A stretch of DNA of 64,000 nt from Chrysosporum bergii ANA360D (GCF_029891735.1 NZ_JANQDH010000090.1:62001-126000); one strand, 5' to 3'. Shown: positions 17,629 to 27,398, counted from the first letter of the stretch. Made by a program: numbers and translations. Notes: a model not told the origin generated them from the letters alone.

Positions 17629-18690
17629 CTAACGTCGAGTAATATTGGCTTGGGTGTTGTCAAAAATTCCCCCATCACCGAAGAATTGGGGAGTAACTTG
17701 ATTCCAACCGCCAAAATTTTGGATAGTAAATAGGGTGGAGATTTGCGGGTAAGTGTCGGCAAATTCTGCGGCTATTTCCGGTATTACAGGGCGAAATCCC
17801 GCCTTGGCAAATTCTCTCTGGGCTTGGGGAGTAAAAAGAAACTGCACAAAGGCTTCTGCCACTTCGCGGGTTCCTCGCTGGTCAACATAACTATCTACTA
17901 CGGCAATGGGGCTATCAATAGAAATGTTAATGTCAGGAACTAGGTAAGGTAAATTTTGTCCCTGTTGTTGAGCTAAAATCACTTCATTTTCATAATTGAT
18001 CAGCGCGTCTCCTTGTTTTTGCACAAAGAATGCGTCTGTGGCTTCGCGTGCATCTCTGGGGAGTACTCTGGCGTTGCTGTAAACTTTAGTTACAAAGTCT
18101 TGGGCTTGTTTTTCCGTGCCTCCTGTTTGGGTGACGTTCCCCCACAATGCCATGTAGTTCCAACGAGCGCCACCGGAGGTTTTAGGGTTGGCAGTAACTA
18201 CGCTAACATCATCCCTGGCTAAATCATTCCAGGTTTTGATATTTTTGGGGTTGCCTTGGCGGGTAATAATTACCCCCACAGAACGGTGAACAATGCCGTC
18301 GCCGTTGGGTGTTTTTTTCTCCCATCCGGGTTTAATCAATCCAGCATTCTGGATTTGTAGGGTGTCTGCTGATAATGCTAAGGCTACTATGTCTGCTTCT
18401 AACCCGTCAATTACAGCACGAGTTTGGGAGCCTGAGCCTCCGTAGCTTTGACCAAAGGTAACGGTCTGTCCGGTTTTTTCTCGCCACTGTTCTACAAAGA
18501 GAGGAATAATTTTTTTATATGCAGACCGGGTGACGGCATAGCTGACAAAGGTCAGTTCTTTTTTTGAACTGCTACCACCATAACCAGAACAGGCACTGAT
18601 AACACTACTTAAGCTAACTACCACTAGAAACAGCCATATCCAGCTTTTTAAAGACTTACCTTTCCATTGATTCCAATTATCCAGCCACAT
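17629..18690 (-). CDS. sbpA: sulfate-binding lipoprotein of ABC transporter
   Basis: A 353-residue periplasmic-type sulfate-binding protein when started at the ATG 18688-18690 (MWLDNWNQWKGK). A TTG 42 bases upstream (18732) would add 14 residues before the signal sequence and is less likely. The signal sequence ends in the lipobox ISAC, so the mature protein should be lipid-anchored at Cys. Then come LTFVSYAVTRSAYKKIIP, FGQSYGGSGSQTRAVIDGLE (anion-binding loops) and NPKTSGGARWNYMALWG, all typical of SbpA/CysP. It is first in the sbpA-cysT-cysW operon. Confidence 0.92.
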   Translation of the reverse strand: MWLDNWNQWKGKSLKSWIWLFLVVVSLSSVISACSGYGGSSSKKELTFVSYAVTRSAYKKIIPLFVEQWREKTGQTVTFGQSYGGSGSQTRAVIDGLEADIVALALSADTLQIQNAGLIKPGWEKKTPNGDGIVHRSVGVIITRQGNPKNIKTWNDLARDDVSVVTANPKTSGGARWNYMALWGNVTQTGGTEKQAQDFVTKVYSNARVLPRDAREATDAFFVQKQGDALINYENEVILAQQQGQNLPYLVPDINISIDSPIAVVDSYVDQRGTREVAEAFVQFLFTPQAQREFAKAGFRPVIPEIAAEFADTYPQISTLFTIQNFGGWNQVTPQFFGDGGIFDNTQANITRR

Positions 18691-18794
18691 AGAGACTTGC
18701 AGGCTCCTCAATTTTAATCTACAGTTAACCAATCAAGTTTTAGTATTTTACCTTTAGTCATGAATATTACAGATCAATAAATCAAATAGCAAGA

Positions 18795-18820
18795 AAATCA
18801 CCATAAGATTATGGTGATTT
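18795..18820 (-). terminator. perfect palindrome, probable terminator of uppS operon
   Basis: AAATCACCATAA (18795-18806) pairs perfectly with TTATGGTGATTT (18809-18820). Read on the minus strand the 3' arm runs into TTTTC. It lies 72 bases after the uppS stop and before sbpA. Confidence 0.6.
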
Positions 18821-18891
18821 GATAGAAGAAAAACTAGGGATGGTCTGGTAAAATTGTGTGTGTAAATAAGTATGGAATATACGATATTAAT

Positions 18892-19641
18892 TTAGACTTT
18901 ACCGAATCTCCGCTCTCGTTTCTGGTAGGCAGATAAGGCGCGGTGAAACTCATGCCGGTCAAAGTCAGGCCAAAGAGCATCAGTGATATAAATTTCCCCA
19001 TAGGCCATTTGCCAAAGGAGAAAATTGGAAAGCCGCATTTCCCCACTAGTGCGAATTAATAAGTCTGGGTCAGTAATCCCCGCGGTGTAAAGGTGACTCT
19101 CAAATAATTCTTCATCAATTTGATCAGGTTTAAGCAGGCCTTGCTGCACTTTTTCCGCGATCGCTCGGCAAGCTTGTAAAATTTCCTGCCTTCCGCCATA
19201 GTTAGTAGCTACTGTAAACCGAATAGCCTGATTATGGCGAGTTTCTGCCATTGATCGGGAGATTTCAGCTTGGAGCGATGGCGGTAAAGCCTGTAAATTC
19301 CCCACAAACTGGATTTGTACATTCTCCTCCATCATTTCCCGTAGTTCTTGGCGTAAAACTTTTTGGAACAGAGTCATCAAAAAATCTACTTCTTCCTGGG
19401 GTCTTTTCCAGTTTTCAGTAGAAAAAGCATAAGCTGTGAGGGCTGCAATTCCCCAGTCTTTGCAACAGCGCAGCAAATCCTTGAGGGTATCCACTCCTCG
19501 CTTATGTCCCATAATTCTGGGCAGACCTTGACGTTTAGCCCATCGACCATTGCCATCCATAATCACTGCAACGTGTTTTGGCAGTAGTTCTCGTTTTAAG
19601 TCAGGGGGTAAAAATTGCAGTTTAGTTGGTTGTGCTGTCAT
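18892..19641 (-). CDS. uppS: isoprenyl (undecaprenyl) diphosphate synthase
   Basis: A 249-residue cis-prenyltransferase that extends farnesyl-PP with isopentenyl-PP to undecaprenyl-PP, the lipid carrier for peptidoglycan and polysaccharide export. Conserved region I is [20 protein letters not shown], with catalytic D29 and the GNGRWA phosphate loop; later regions include [19 protein letters not shown] and [19 protein letters not shown]. The start codon overlaps the stop of cdaA (ATGA), so the two are translationally coupled. Confidence 0.95.
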   Translation of the reverse strand: MTAQPTKLQFLPPDLKRELLPKHVAVIMDGNGRWAKRQGLPRIMGHKRGVDTLKDLLRCCKDWGIAALTAYAFSTENWKRPQEEVDFLMTLFQKVLRQELREMMEENVQIQFVGNLQALPPSLQAEISRSMAETRHNQAIRFTVATNYGGRQEILQACRAIAEKVQQGLLKPDQIDEELFESHLYTAGITDPDLLIRTSGEMRLSNFLLWQMAYGEIYITDALWPDFDRHEFHRALSAYQKRERRFGKV

Positions 19642-20561
19642 TTTTTATTGCGAGAAGCGGTCGATGGTAATCCGAGTAAACGTGAAACTAGTATGATAGC
19701 CTTACGACCCATCTGAACACCCAAACCTAATATACTAGGAGCAACTGCTTCCCGGTCTACATTTGGGGATAATCGAGCCTCTAAACACTCTTTGAGTGTT
19801 CTAATAGTCAGTGGTCGATTGAGAGTTCCTCGTTCCGCTATGGAAATAGAACCCGTTTCTTCTGATACTACGACACAGATACAATTTTCCACCCGCTCAG
19901 TAATTCCCATAGCTGCCCGGTGGCGTGTTCCTAACTGGCGGGAGGCTGTACGTCCCGAAAGTGGTAATATTATACCTGAAGAAACAATACGCGAGCCACG
20001 GATCAAAGTAGCCCCATCATGTAGTAAGGTTTTTGGTTGAAAAATTGTTTGTATAAGTTCTTTAGAAACATCAGCATTTAGCTTAACTCCAGGTACGGAA
20101 AAATCCCGCTCGTGAATTGGAGCGGTTGTTTCCACAATCAACAAAGCTCCTATGCGGTTTTTAGAAAGTTCTTTCACCGCATCCACAATTTCATCAATTA
20201 CACTATCAGACTTAGGGATTGTTAAACTGGATGGCTTAAATAACTGCTGGAATTCACCACGCCCAACTTGTTCCAAAAAGCGGCGAAACTCTGACTGGAG
20301 AGCAACGGCCATGGCCACAGCACAGCCAATCACCAACTTTTCCAGGACAAAATTAAGCAGTAGTAGACCCATTCTGCCACTAATTGCCGAGGCTAACATC
20401 AAGATAATAAAGCCCCGCACCATCCAGAGTGTTCGGCGCTCACTAATAATAACTAGTATCATGTATGTCAGCACCAACACTAACAAGATATCCAGCATTC
20501 CCAGCAGCAAGGACTGCGACCATCCCAGGTTTGTCAGCCATTGCTGCGGTAAATCTTTCAT
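19638..20561 (-). CDS. cdaA: diadenylate cyclase (c-di-AMP synthase)
   Basis: A 307-residue membrane-bound CdaA-type enzyme that condenses two ATP into c-di-AMP. Three N-terminal membrane helices (about 17-38, 47-65, 66-88) precede the DisA_N cyclase domain. The catalytic DGA motif is at 182-184 and the GTRHRAA motif at 211-217, followed by [15 protein letters not shown]. It lies between lysA and uppS on the same strand, an arrangement common in cyanobacteria that ties the second messenger to cell-wall precursor genes. There is no CdaR regulator gene beside it, unlike in Firmicutes. Confidence 0.94.
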   Translation of the reverse strand: MKDLPQQWLTNLGWSQSLLLGMLDILLVLVLTYMILVIISERRTLWMVRGFIILMLASAISGRMGLLLLNFVLEKLVIGCAVAMAVALQSEFRRFLEQVGRGEFQQLFKPSSLTIPKSDSVIDEIVDAVKELSKNRIGALLIVETTAPIHERDFSVPGVKLNADVSKELIQTIFQPKTLLHDGATLIRGSRIVSSGIILPLSGRTASRQLGTRHRAAMGITERVENCICVVVSEETGSISIAERGTLNRPLTIRTLKECLEARLSPNVDREAVAPSILGLGVQMGRKAIILVSRLLGLPSTASRNKK

Positions 20562-20912
20562 GACATCTGGATTACTCTTTGTTATGCCTCAATAATATTC
20601 TGCCATTTCGCTGTGGTTGTTATGCCTCAAAGGTTTACGTTAGACCTTGGTAACAAATTCCTCGGACAGTGACTGTACTAGCCTATTTCTCCCGCCCTTT
20701 CTCTCCTGAAAGAGCAAGTACACACTAGTGATGCAATTACTCAAAAACTAGGTAAATTTTGGAGATGCGTATACAACAAACCTTGAGTCAAGAAAGGGTT
20801 CAGGAAAAAATAGGCTTTTTTAGCTTCTAACTTCAAGGTAGTCGTTACCCTGGAAAAATGCCAAATGGCGACAAGTGGGGAAACTGGCCAATTTCAACCT
20901 TTAAGCTGGTGA
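20562..20912. promoter_or_regulatory. lysA-cdaA intergenic region with 14-bp direct repeat
   Basis: 351 bases without a gene. TTGTTATGCCTCAA occurs twice, at 20579-20592 and 20617-20630, 38 bases start to start, directly upstream of the cdaA start on the minus strand. This spacing could be two same-face binding sites for a regulator; it could equally be a chance duplication. No terminator after lysA is evident. Confidence 0.5.
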
Positions 20913-22325
20913 CTAGTCCAGGTTTAATCTATCTGGTAGACAATCCTGTCGAATCAAGTCCTGATAAGTTTCCCGGCGTGAAATTAAGTTAGCCTCGCCA
21001 TTGGCTACTAAAACAGCTGCGGGCTTGGGTAAGCGATTATAGTTGGATGCCATACTGTAATTGTACGCGCCGGTTGCCATAACCACCAGAATGTCCCCCG
21101 GTTCAGTTTTTGGCAGTTGGGCATTTTTAATCAAAATATCCCCAGATTCACAATGTTTACCGGCGATTGTCACAGTTTCTGTCAGAGGAGCAGATAGTTT
21201 ATTAGCAACCACTGCCCGATAAACTGATTGGTAGGTAATTGGTCGGGGATTATCAGACATACCACCATCAACTGTCACGTAGGTACGAATGTCGGGTACA
21301 ACTTTTGATGATCCAACAGTATAGGCTGTGATGCAGGCTGTGGCAATGAGCGATCGCCCTGGTTCACAGAGCAATTTTGGCAAGGGTAGATTTTTTGACG
21401 TGCAGGCTGCTTGAATCACATCACAAATAGCCTTAACCCATGCTTCAATAGTGGGGGGATCGTCAGATTCCGTGTATTTAATTCCTAAACCACCGCCAAC
21501 GTTTAATTCCGTCAGACTTAAACCATAGTTTGCGGCTTTTTGTAACCACTCCACCATAACAGCAGCTAAATCCTGATGGGGTTGGCGTTCAAAAATTTGT
21601 GAACCAATGTGAGCGTGTAACCCCACACAGTTTAAGGAAGGTTGCTGACTAACAAAAGTAAATACTTCGTCCAAATCATTGGGATCAAAGCCAAACTTAC
21701 TATCTAAATGTCCCGTGCGGATGTATTCGTGGGTATGACATTCAATTCCTGGTGTTAACCGCAACATAATCCGTATGGGAGCAGATGATTCTCCTTCTGG
21801 TTCGGCTATTTTCACTAAGGTATGCAGTTCTTCCCAGTTATCCGCCACAATAGTGCAACCAGAATCTATGGCTAAAACTAGTTCTTGACGAGATTTATTG
21901 TTACCGTGGAGGTAAAGTTTATCTGGGCTAACACCCGCAGTCACAGCTGTGTAGAGTTCGCCTCCGGAAACTACATCTATTCCTAAACCTTCAGATGCAG
22001 CAATGGCGCAAACAGCCAAGCAACTCCAGGCTTTTGAAGCGTATAGTACCTGAGATTCACCCTGGTAATATTGCTTAAATGCCTCTCGGTATTGCTGACA
22101 AGCTAAACGCAGGGTTGCTTCGTCTAAGATATACAAAGGTGAACCAAACTGCTGGACTAGGGTTGTGACATCACACCCACCAATTTCTAGGATGTCTTGA
22201 CTATTAACCTTAGCAGTCAAAGGCAAAAGTTCTTGATTGGGAGAAACATTTGCTTTTGGGGTGCGTTTTTCAGGTAAATACTGAGTACCAGTATATTGAA
22301 CCCCAGTGGGGTGAGTCGATACCAT
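20913..22325 (-). CDS. lysA: diaminopimelate decarboxylase
   Basis: A 470-residue fold-type III PLP enzyme that decarboxylates meso-diaminopimelate to L-lysine. The PLP lysine is K98 in YASKAW. HIGSQIF, GGGLGIKYTE (phosphate-binding glycine loop) and CEPGRSLIA are present, as is the C-terminal CESGDIL catalytic cysteine motif. An N-terminal extension of about 45 residues beyond bacterial LysA is usual in cyanobacteria. It lies upstream of cdaA and uppS on the same strand. Confidence 0.95.
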   Translation of the reverse strand: MVSTHPTGVQYTGTQYLPEKRTPKANVSPNQELLPLTAKVNSQDILEIGGCDVTTLVQQFGSPLYILDEATLRLACQQYREAFKQYYQGESQVLYASKAWSCLAVCAIAASEGLGIDVVSGGELYTAVTAGVSPDKLYLHGNNKSRQELVLAIDSGCTIVADNWEELHTLVKIAEPEGESSAPIRIMLRLTPGIECHTHEYIRTGHLDSKFGFDPNDLDEVFTFVSQQPSLNCVGLHAHIGSQIFERQPHQDLAAVMVEWLQKAANYGLSLTELNVGGGLGIKYTESDDPPTIEAWVKAICDVIQAACTSKNLPLPKLLCEPGRSLIATACITAYTVGSSKVVPDIRTYVTVDGGMSDNPRPITYQSVYRAVVANKLSAPLTETVTIAGKHCESGDILIKNAQLPKTEPGDILVVMATGAYNYSMASNYNRLPKPAAVLVANGEANLISRRETYQDLIRQDCLPDRLNLD

Positions 22326-22464
22326 AGTTTTTATAAATTGTCCTTGCTCAAAGTTGAAAATGTTTTGGGTTTGGCGTGAGTTGTCCCGATTCTCAGTTTA
22401 CCAAAGGGATGGGTTTACAGCCCCGTCCTCAAAGCACGGCTTTTCTTTATGTCTTCTTTTGATC

Positions 22465-23004
22465 ATGACTTTATTAGACTTAAAGCTTAAATCTTTGACC
22501 TTAGAGGATATCAATGCCATTTTAGAACTAGATCAAGCCTGTTTTGGCGGTCTATGGACAATGGAAGGTTACCAAAGAGAGTTAAACAGTCCTAACAGTG
22601 AATTACTGGGTTTGTCTTCTCGTTTTGCTTTGCCAAAATTAATAGGAATGGGTTGCTTTTGGGCGATTCTAGAGGAAGCTCACATTACTATCCTAGCTAT
22701 TCATCCCCAATATCAACGTCAAGGCTTGGGACAAGCTCTATTATATTCCCTACTCAAAACCGCTAGCGATCGCGGGCTAGAACGAGCCACTCTGGAAGTC
22801 CGCGCCTCTAATGTGGCGGCTATATCTTTGTATGAAAAATTTGGCTTTAAAATAGCCGGGCGGCGTAGGCTTTATTACCAAGATAACGGCGAAGATGCTT
22901 TAGTGCTGTGGCTTTCCGATTTGCAACATCCTCAATTTACCAAAACTCTGGCAAGTTGGCATAGTACTGTGAGCCAGCGCTTAAAACAGTCTTTTCATGA
23001 TTAA
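22465..23004 (+). CDS. rimI: ribosomal-protein-alanine N-acetyltransferase (GNAT)
   Basis: 180 residues from the ATG at 22465 (MTLLDLKLKSLTLEDINAIL). An upstream in-frame ATG at 22354 would add 37 residues with no family match and run into the lysA upstream region, so it is rejected. The acetyl-CoA loop IHPQYQRQGLGQALL and the RimI-typical LEVRASNVAAISLYEKFGF then GRRRLYYQDNGEDALVL are clear. RimI acetylates the N-terminus of ribosomal protein S18 in E. coli; cyanobacterial members may have other targets. Confidence 0.88.
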   Translation: MTLLDLKLKSLTLEDINAILELDQACFGGLWTMEGYQRELNSPNSELLGLSSRFALPKLIGMGCFWAILEEAHITILAIHPQYQRQGLGQALLYSLLKTASDRGLERATLEVRASNVAAISLYEKFGFKIAGRRRLYYQDNGEDALVLWLSDLQHPQFTKTLASWHSTVSQRLKQSFHD

Positions 23005-23129
23005 GATTTGTAAATATCCTGGATATGGGGAAAAATCCTCAAAAAGTTCTAATGAGCAAAAATTCCTAGATTTAAATATTTAATTAATCAAAAAATGAAA
23101 TTTAAAAAAATTATCAATTAACAATATTC

Positions 23130-23159
23130 TTGACTACAGGACAATAAATGTGCTATAAT
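23130..23159 (+). promoter_or_regulatory. near-consensus sigma-70 promoter upstream of clpC
   Basis: TTGACT (23130-23135), an 18-base spacer and TATAAT (23154-23159). It lies 250 bases before the clpC start, which implies a long 5' untranslated leader. A second TATAAT at 23326-23331 lies nearer the gene but lacks a good -35 box. The remainder of 23005-23408 holds no gene. Confidence 0.55.
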
Positions 23160-23408
23160 TTATTATGTAAAAACACCTAAATAAAGCATAAAAAATAGCG
23201 GGATGTTGCCCAGTAGTCAAGCCCAGAAAGCTTGATAGACTAAAGCTCTTCAGTACAGCAGCCAGATAAAAAGTAATAAATATTAATATTTACCCCATTA
23301 TGTGAGTCTAAAGTTTTTGGTAGCGTATAATCTTTATACAGGCATCCAAAAGCAGAGCCTGTGCTAAAATCAGCATACCGGCACGACGCAGGTGATGGGA
23401 AAAATGCC

Positions 23409-25877
23409 ATGTTTGAACGCTTCACAGAAAAAGCCATTAAAGTAATCATGCTGGCCCAAGAAGAGGCCCGCCGCTTAGGTCACAACTTCGTTGGAACCGA
23501 ACAGATCCTCCTGGGTCTGATCGGGGAAGGCACGGGAGTTGCGGCTAAAGTGTTGAAATCAATGGGTGTCAATCTCAAAGATGCCCGCATTGAAGTAGAA
23601 AAAATCATAGGCCGGGGTTCGGGCTTTGTGGCCGTGGAAATTCCTTTTACGCCACGGGCAAAGCGAGTCTTAGAACTATCCTTAGAAGAAGCGCGCCAAT
23701 TAGGGCATAACTACATTGGCACCGAGCATCTGCTGTTGGGCCTGATCCGGGAAGGGGAAGGTGTGGCAGCCAGGGTGCTAGAAAACCTAGGGGTGGATTT
23801 ATCGAAAGTACGAACCCAAGTAATTCGTATGCTGGGAGAAACAGCAGAGGTTTCAGCCACAGGGCCATCGGGACGCACCAAAACACCAACCTTGGATGAA
23901 TTTGGTTCTAACCTAACCCAAATGGCGACAGACAACAAGCTAGACCCAGTTGTAGGACGCGCTAAAGAAATAGAACGGGTGATCCAAATTCTGGGTCGCC
24001 GGACAAAAAATAATCCCGTGCTGATTGGTGAACCAGGAGTGGGGAAAACAGCGATCGCCGAGGGTTTAGCGTCACGAATTGCCAATAAAGACGTTCCCGA
24101 CATCCTAGAAGATAAGCGGGTAGTCACTCTAGATATAGGCTTGCTGGTAGCAGGTACTAAGTACCGGGGTGAATTTGAAGAACGCCTCAAAAAAATCATG
24201 GATGAAATCCGCTCGGCGGGTAATGTCATCCTGGTGATTGACGAGGTACACACCCTCATCGGTGCGGGTGCGGCAGAAGGTGCCATTGATGCAGCAAATA
24301 TCCTCAAACCAGCTTTGGCTAGAGGAGAATTACAATGTATTGGGGCCACAACTCTGGATGAGTACCGCAAGCACATCGAACGAGATGCAGCCCTAGAGCG
24401 ACGCTTTCAACCAGTAATGGTGGGTGAACCCTCAGTTGATGAGACAATTGAAATCTTACACGGGCTGCGGGAACGCTATGAACAACACCACAAACTGAAA
24501 ATCTCTGATGAAGCTTTGGTGGCTGCGGCTAAACTGTCAGACCGGTACATCAGCGATCGCTACCTCCCAGACAAAGCCATTGACTTAATCGATGAGGCTG
24601 GTTCTAGGGTGCGTTTGATTAACTCCCAATTGCCACCAGCAGCCAAGGAGTTAGACAAAGAACTACGTCAAATCTTAAAAGAAAAAGACGACGCTGTACG
24701 CTCCCAAGACTTTGATAAAGCAGGGGAACTCCGCGACCGGGAAATGGAAATTAAAGCGGAAATTCGCGCCATCGCCCAAAGCAAAACCAATGCTTCTCAC
24801 AACCAAGGTGAAGAACCCGTAGTCACTGAAGAAGATATTGCCCACATTGTCGCTTCCTGGACAGGGGTACCAGTAAACAAGCTCACAGAGTCAGAATCGG
24901 AAAAGCTGCTGCACATGGAAGACACCTTGCATCAGCGCTTAATAGGTCAAGAAGACGCTGTGAAGGCAGTTTCACGGGCAATTCGCCGCGCTCGTGTCGG
25001 TTTGAAAAATCCCAATCGACCCATCGCTAGTTTTGTGTTTTCCGGTCCCACAGGGGTGGGTAAAACTGAGTTGGCGAAATCTTTGGCTTCCTACTTCTTC
25101 GGATCGGAAGAAGCTATGATTCGCCTGGATATGTCTGAATACATGGAACGCCACACCGTCAGCAAGCTGATTGGTTCGCCTCCTGGTTATGTGGGTTATA
25201 ACGAAGGCGGTCAGTTAACTGAAGCGGTGCGTCGCCGTCCTTACACCGTGGTGCTGTTCGATGAAATCGAAAAAGCCCACCCCGATGTCTTCAATATGCT
25301 GCTGCAAATTTTAGAAGATGGTCGGTTAACTGATGCAAAAGGTCGCACCGTGGACTTTAAGAACACCCTGCTGATTTTGACCTCTAACATTGGTTCTAAG
25401 GTAATTGAAAAAGGCGGCGGCGGTATTGGCTTTGAATTCGCAGATGATGCGACGGAGACTCAGTACAACCGCATTCGCTCCTTAGTGAACGAAGAACTCA
25501 AGCAATACTTCCGTCCGGAATTCCTCAACCGTCTAGATGAAATTATCGTCTTCCGTCAGTTGAGTAAGGCAGAAGTAACAGAAATTGCTGACATCATGCT
25601 CAAAGAAGTATTTGGTCGCCTCACTGAAAAGGGTATCACTTTGGAAGTGAGCGATCGCTTCAAAGATCGCTTGATTGAAGAAGGTTACAGCCCCAGCTAC
25701 GGCGCAAGGCCATTACGTCGAGCAATTATGCGTCTGCTAGAAGATAGCCTAGCGGAAGAAATTCTCTCAGGTCGTATCAAAGATGGCGATGTTGCCTTAG
25801 TTGATATTGATGAAAATGGCGTTGTCCAAGTTACTACCCAAGAGCGTCGAGAATTATTAACTCAAGGCGTTGAGTAG
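23409..25877 (+). CDS. clpC: ATP-dependent Clp protease ATP-binding subunit ClpC
   Basis: 822 residues from the ATG at 23409 ([20 protein letters not shown]), the universal ClpC start; an in-frame ATG at 23361 only adds a 16-residue tail unlike the family. Two Clp-N repeats occupy about 1-145. AAA+ domain 1 has Walker [14 protein letters not shown] and Walker [16 protein letters not shown]. The UVR-type coiled middle region contains [20 protein letters not shown], and AAA+ domain 2 has [15 protein letters not shown]. ClpC unfolds substrates for the ClpP/ClpR protease and is essential in cyanobacteria. It is monocistronic, with its own promoter and a terminator at 25913. Confidence 0.97.
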   Translation: MFERFTEKAIKVIMLAQEEARRLGHNFVGTEQILLGLIGEGTGVAAKVLKSMGVNLKDARIEVEKIIGRGSGFVAVEIPFTPRAKRVLELSLEEARQLGHNYIGTEHLLLGLIREGEGVAARVLENLGVDLSKVRTQVIRMLGETAEVSATGPSGRTKTPTLDEFGSNLTQMATDNKLDPVVGRAKEIERVIQILGRRTKNNPVLIGEPGVGKTAIAEGLASRIANKDVPDILEDKRVVTLDIGLLVAGTKYRGEFEERLKKIMDEIRSAGNVILVIDEVHTLIGAGAAEGAIDAANILKPALARGELQCIGATTLDEYRKHIERDAALERRFQPVMVGEPSVDETIEILHGLRERYEQHHKLKISDEALVAAAKLSDRYISDRYLPDKAIDLIDEAGSRVRLINSQLPPAAKELDKELRQILKEKDDAVRSQDFDKAGELRDREMEIKAEIRAIAQSKTNASHNQGEEPVVTEEDIAHIVASWTGVPVNKLTESESEKLLHMEDTLHQRLIGQEDAVKAVSRAIRRARVGLKNPNRPIASFVFSGPTGVGKTELAKSLASYFFGSEEAMIRLDMSEYMERHTVSKLIGSPPGYVGYNEGGQLTEAVRRRPYTVVLFDEIEKAHPDVFNMLLQILEDGRLTDAKGRTVDFKNTLLILTSNIGSKVIEKGGGGIGFEFADDATETQYNRIRSLVNEELKQYFRPEFLNRLDEIIVFRQLSKAEVTEIADIMLKEVFGRLTEKGITLEVSDRFKDRLIEEGYSPSYGARPLRRAIMRLLEDSLAEEILSGRIKDGDVALVDIDENGVVQVTTQERRELLTQGVE

Positions 25878-25912
25878 TAGTTAATCACTTGTAAAAGTAA
25901 AAGTTTAATAAG

Positions 25913-25946
25913 CGGTGGGGAATTTCCGTTCTCTGCCGTTTTTTTT
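25913..25946 (+). terminator. intrinsic terminator of clpC
   Basis: CGGTGGGGA (25913-25921) can pair with TTCTCTGCCG (25929-25938) including G-U pairs, followed directly by eight T. It lies 36 bases after the clpC stop. Confidence 0.65.
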
Positions 25947-26043
25947 GCTTCAAGCACCGGGCGCACCAGGCGATCCAGAGGAGGAAGAGGGGTTTTAGTC
26001 TAGGATAAAATGTTAAATATAGTAATGAAAGGTATTGACAATT

Positions 26044-26205
26044 ATGACCTTTAGTGATTTAGTTGAAGCAATAAAATGTTTTTCAACTAAAGAAAAGTTA
26101 CACATTCAATTATTTTTACAAGAATACTTAAGAGAAGAACGCCAGGAGGAAATTTCCCAAAATTTGCAAGCAGCCAAGCAAGAAAAGAAAAATGGTGAAC
26201 TTTAA
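26044..26205 (+). CDS. small antitoxin-like protein
   Basis: 53 residues from ATG 26044 to TAA 26203-26205. It is charged and helix-prone, starting MTFSDLVEAIKCFSTKEKLH and ending NLQAAKQEKKNGEL. Short proteins of this form (a helix about adjusting substrate, then a Glu/Gln/Lys-rich tail) are frequent cyanobacterial toxin-antitoxin antitoxins, but no toxin gene follows; the next 91 bases have stops in all frames. It may be an orphan antitoxin or a chance ORF. The call rests on pattern resemblance only. Confidence 0.45.
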   Translation: MTFSDLVEAIKCFSTKEKLHIQLFLQEYLREERQEEISQNLQAAKQEKKNGEL

Positions 26206-26296
26206 TTTTGTGCCAATAGTGATGAACTGAAACAACAAGGGTCATAGTCTAATTTGTCACACTTTCAGTGTTTTATATACACCACCATGAAAAACA

Positions 26297-27190
26297 ATGA
26301 TTGAACAATATGATAATCAAGAACATACTATATTTTATGGTGATGCTATCAGCACTTTATCAAAATATATTTCTTCTGATTCAGTTGATTTAATTTTTAT
26401 TGATCCTCCTTATAATATAGGTAAAAAATTTAGTGATTTTCATGATCAATGGGAATCGGAAGCGGAATATTTAAATTGGTCATATAAATGGCTGGATGAA
26501 TGTATCCGCATTCTCAAACCAAATGGCACAATTTATGTTATGACAAGCACTCAAGCAATGCCTTATTTTGACATTTACCTGAGAAAAAAATTAACTATTC
26601 TCAGTCGCATAATATGGCATTATGATAGTTCCGGAGTACAAGCAACAAAATACTTTGGTTCAATTTATGAACCAATTCTTCATTGTGTCAAAAATAAAAA
26701 CAATTATATTTTTAATGCCGATGATATTAAAATTGCCGCAAAAACAGGCGCAGAACGTAAATTAATAGATTATAGAAAATCTATACCTACTCCTTATAAT
26801 ACACAAAAAGTACCCGGTAATGCTTGGTATTTTCCCCGTGTGAGATATCGAATGGCAGAATATGAAAATCATCCTTCACAAAAACCCGAGTCATTGCTAG
26901 AAAGAATTATTTTAGGAAGTAGTAATGAAGGAAATTTAGTACTTGATCCGTTTGCAGGCACTTTTACAACTGCTGCAGTAGCCAAACGTTTAGGTAGAAA
27001 ATCTATCAGTATTGAATTACAAGAAGAATATCTAAAAATTGGCTTGAGAAGGGTTTTAGAATTCCCAGAATATAAGGGAGAAAAACTTTTACCACCGCAG
27101 AAAAATCATCATGTCAAAAATAAAAATAGTAAAAAATTCAATTTGGATGTGATACAGGGTAATATTTTTGATGCAAATACTACAACATGA
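26297..27190 (+). CDS. DNA adenine N6-methyltransferase, YhdJ-like (probable ATGCAT specificity)
   Basis: A 297-residue beta-class-like N6-adenine methylase with catalytic DPPYN at residues 36-40 (LIFIDPPYNIGKKFSDF) and the SAM motif LDPFAGTFTTAAVAKRLG. The central parts IIWHYDSSGVQATKYFGSIY, YRKSIPTPYNTQKVPGNAWY and FPRVRYRMAEYENHPSQKPE match what I recall of E. coli YhdJ (M.EcoKII), which methylates ATGCAT, the site of Anabaena AvaIII. No restriction gene is intact next to it, only a 27-codon overlapping ORF at 27171. It therefore looks like a solitary methylase. AT content is higher than in the neighbours, which fits transfer. Confidence 0.85.
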   Translation: MIEQYDNQEHTIFYGDAISTLSKYISSDSVDLIFIDPPYNIGKKFSDFHDQWESEAEYLNWSYKWLDECIRILKPNGTIYVMTSTQAMPYFDIYLRKKLTILSRIIWHYDSSGVQATKYFGSIYEPILHCVKNKNNYIFNADDIKIAAKTGAERKLIDYRKSIPTPYNTQKVPGNAWYFPRVRYRMAEYENHPSQKPESLLERIILGSSNEGNLVLDPFAGTFTTAAVAKRLGRKSISIELQEEYLKIGLRRVLEFPEYKGEKLLPPQKNHHVKNKNSKKFNLDVIQGNIFDANTTT

Positions 27191-27254
27191 TTTTACACTC
27201 ACAATAATTACTGTTTTGAATAAATATTTTCCTGATTTAGGAGATATTATTTAG
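27171..27254 (+). pseudogene. 27-codon ORF overlapping methylase end, possible nuclease stub
   Basis: ATG 27171 to TAG 27252-27254 overlaps the last 20 bases of the methylase gene in another frame (MQILQHDFTLTIITVLNKYF). Overlapping restriction genes commonly start this way, but the frame ends 13 bases before the MITE-like element and no homology is recognisable. It could be the start of a lost restriction gene or chance. Confidence 0.2.
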
Positions 27255-27266
27255 GAAATATTATTT

Positions 27267-27371
27267 TATGGCGGTTTTCATGCTTGGTGAGGTACATCAT
27301 TAACAAGCAGGATGCTTGTGTTACAAGACGATCATTTACATTTGTATCTCACGTGTTTAAGAAATGCTATA
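27267..27371. mobile_element. MITE-like element, copy A
   Basis: 105 bp, about 90% identical to 34937-35042. The ends form an imperfect inverted repeat: TATGGCGGTTTTC at the left, and GAAATGCTATA at the right whose complement is TATAGCATTTC. The internal AAGCAGGATGCTT is a small hairpin. Both ends carry TA, as for IS630/Tc1-type targets. It lies in the convergent gap between the methylase and the metallophosphoesterase gene and encodes nothing. Confidence 0.8.
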
Positions 27372-27398
27372 ACTAATAGTCAATTATTACAACTATGC

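Noticed and set aside
16746-17762. CysT of 338 residues starting at 17762
   Set aside because: The extra 55 residues overlap the sbpA coding region in another frame and have no place in the permease family; ATG 17597 gives the usual length.
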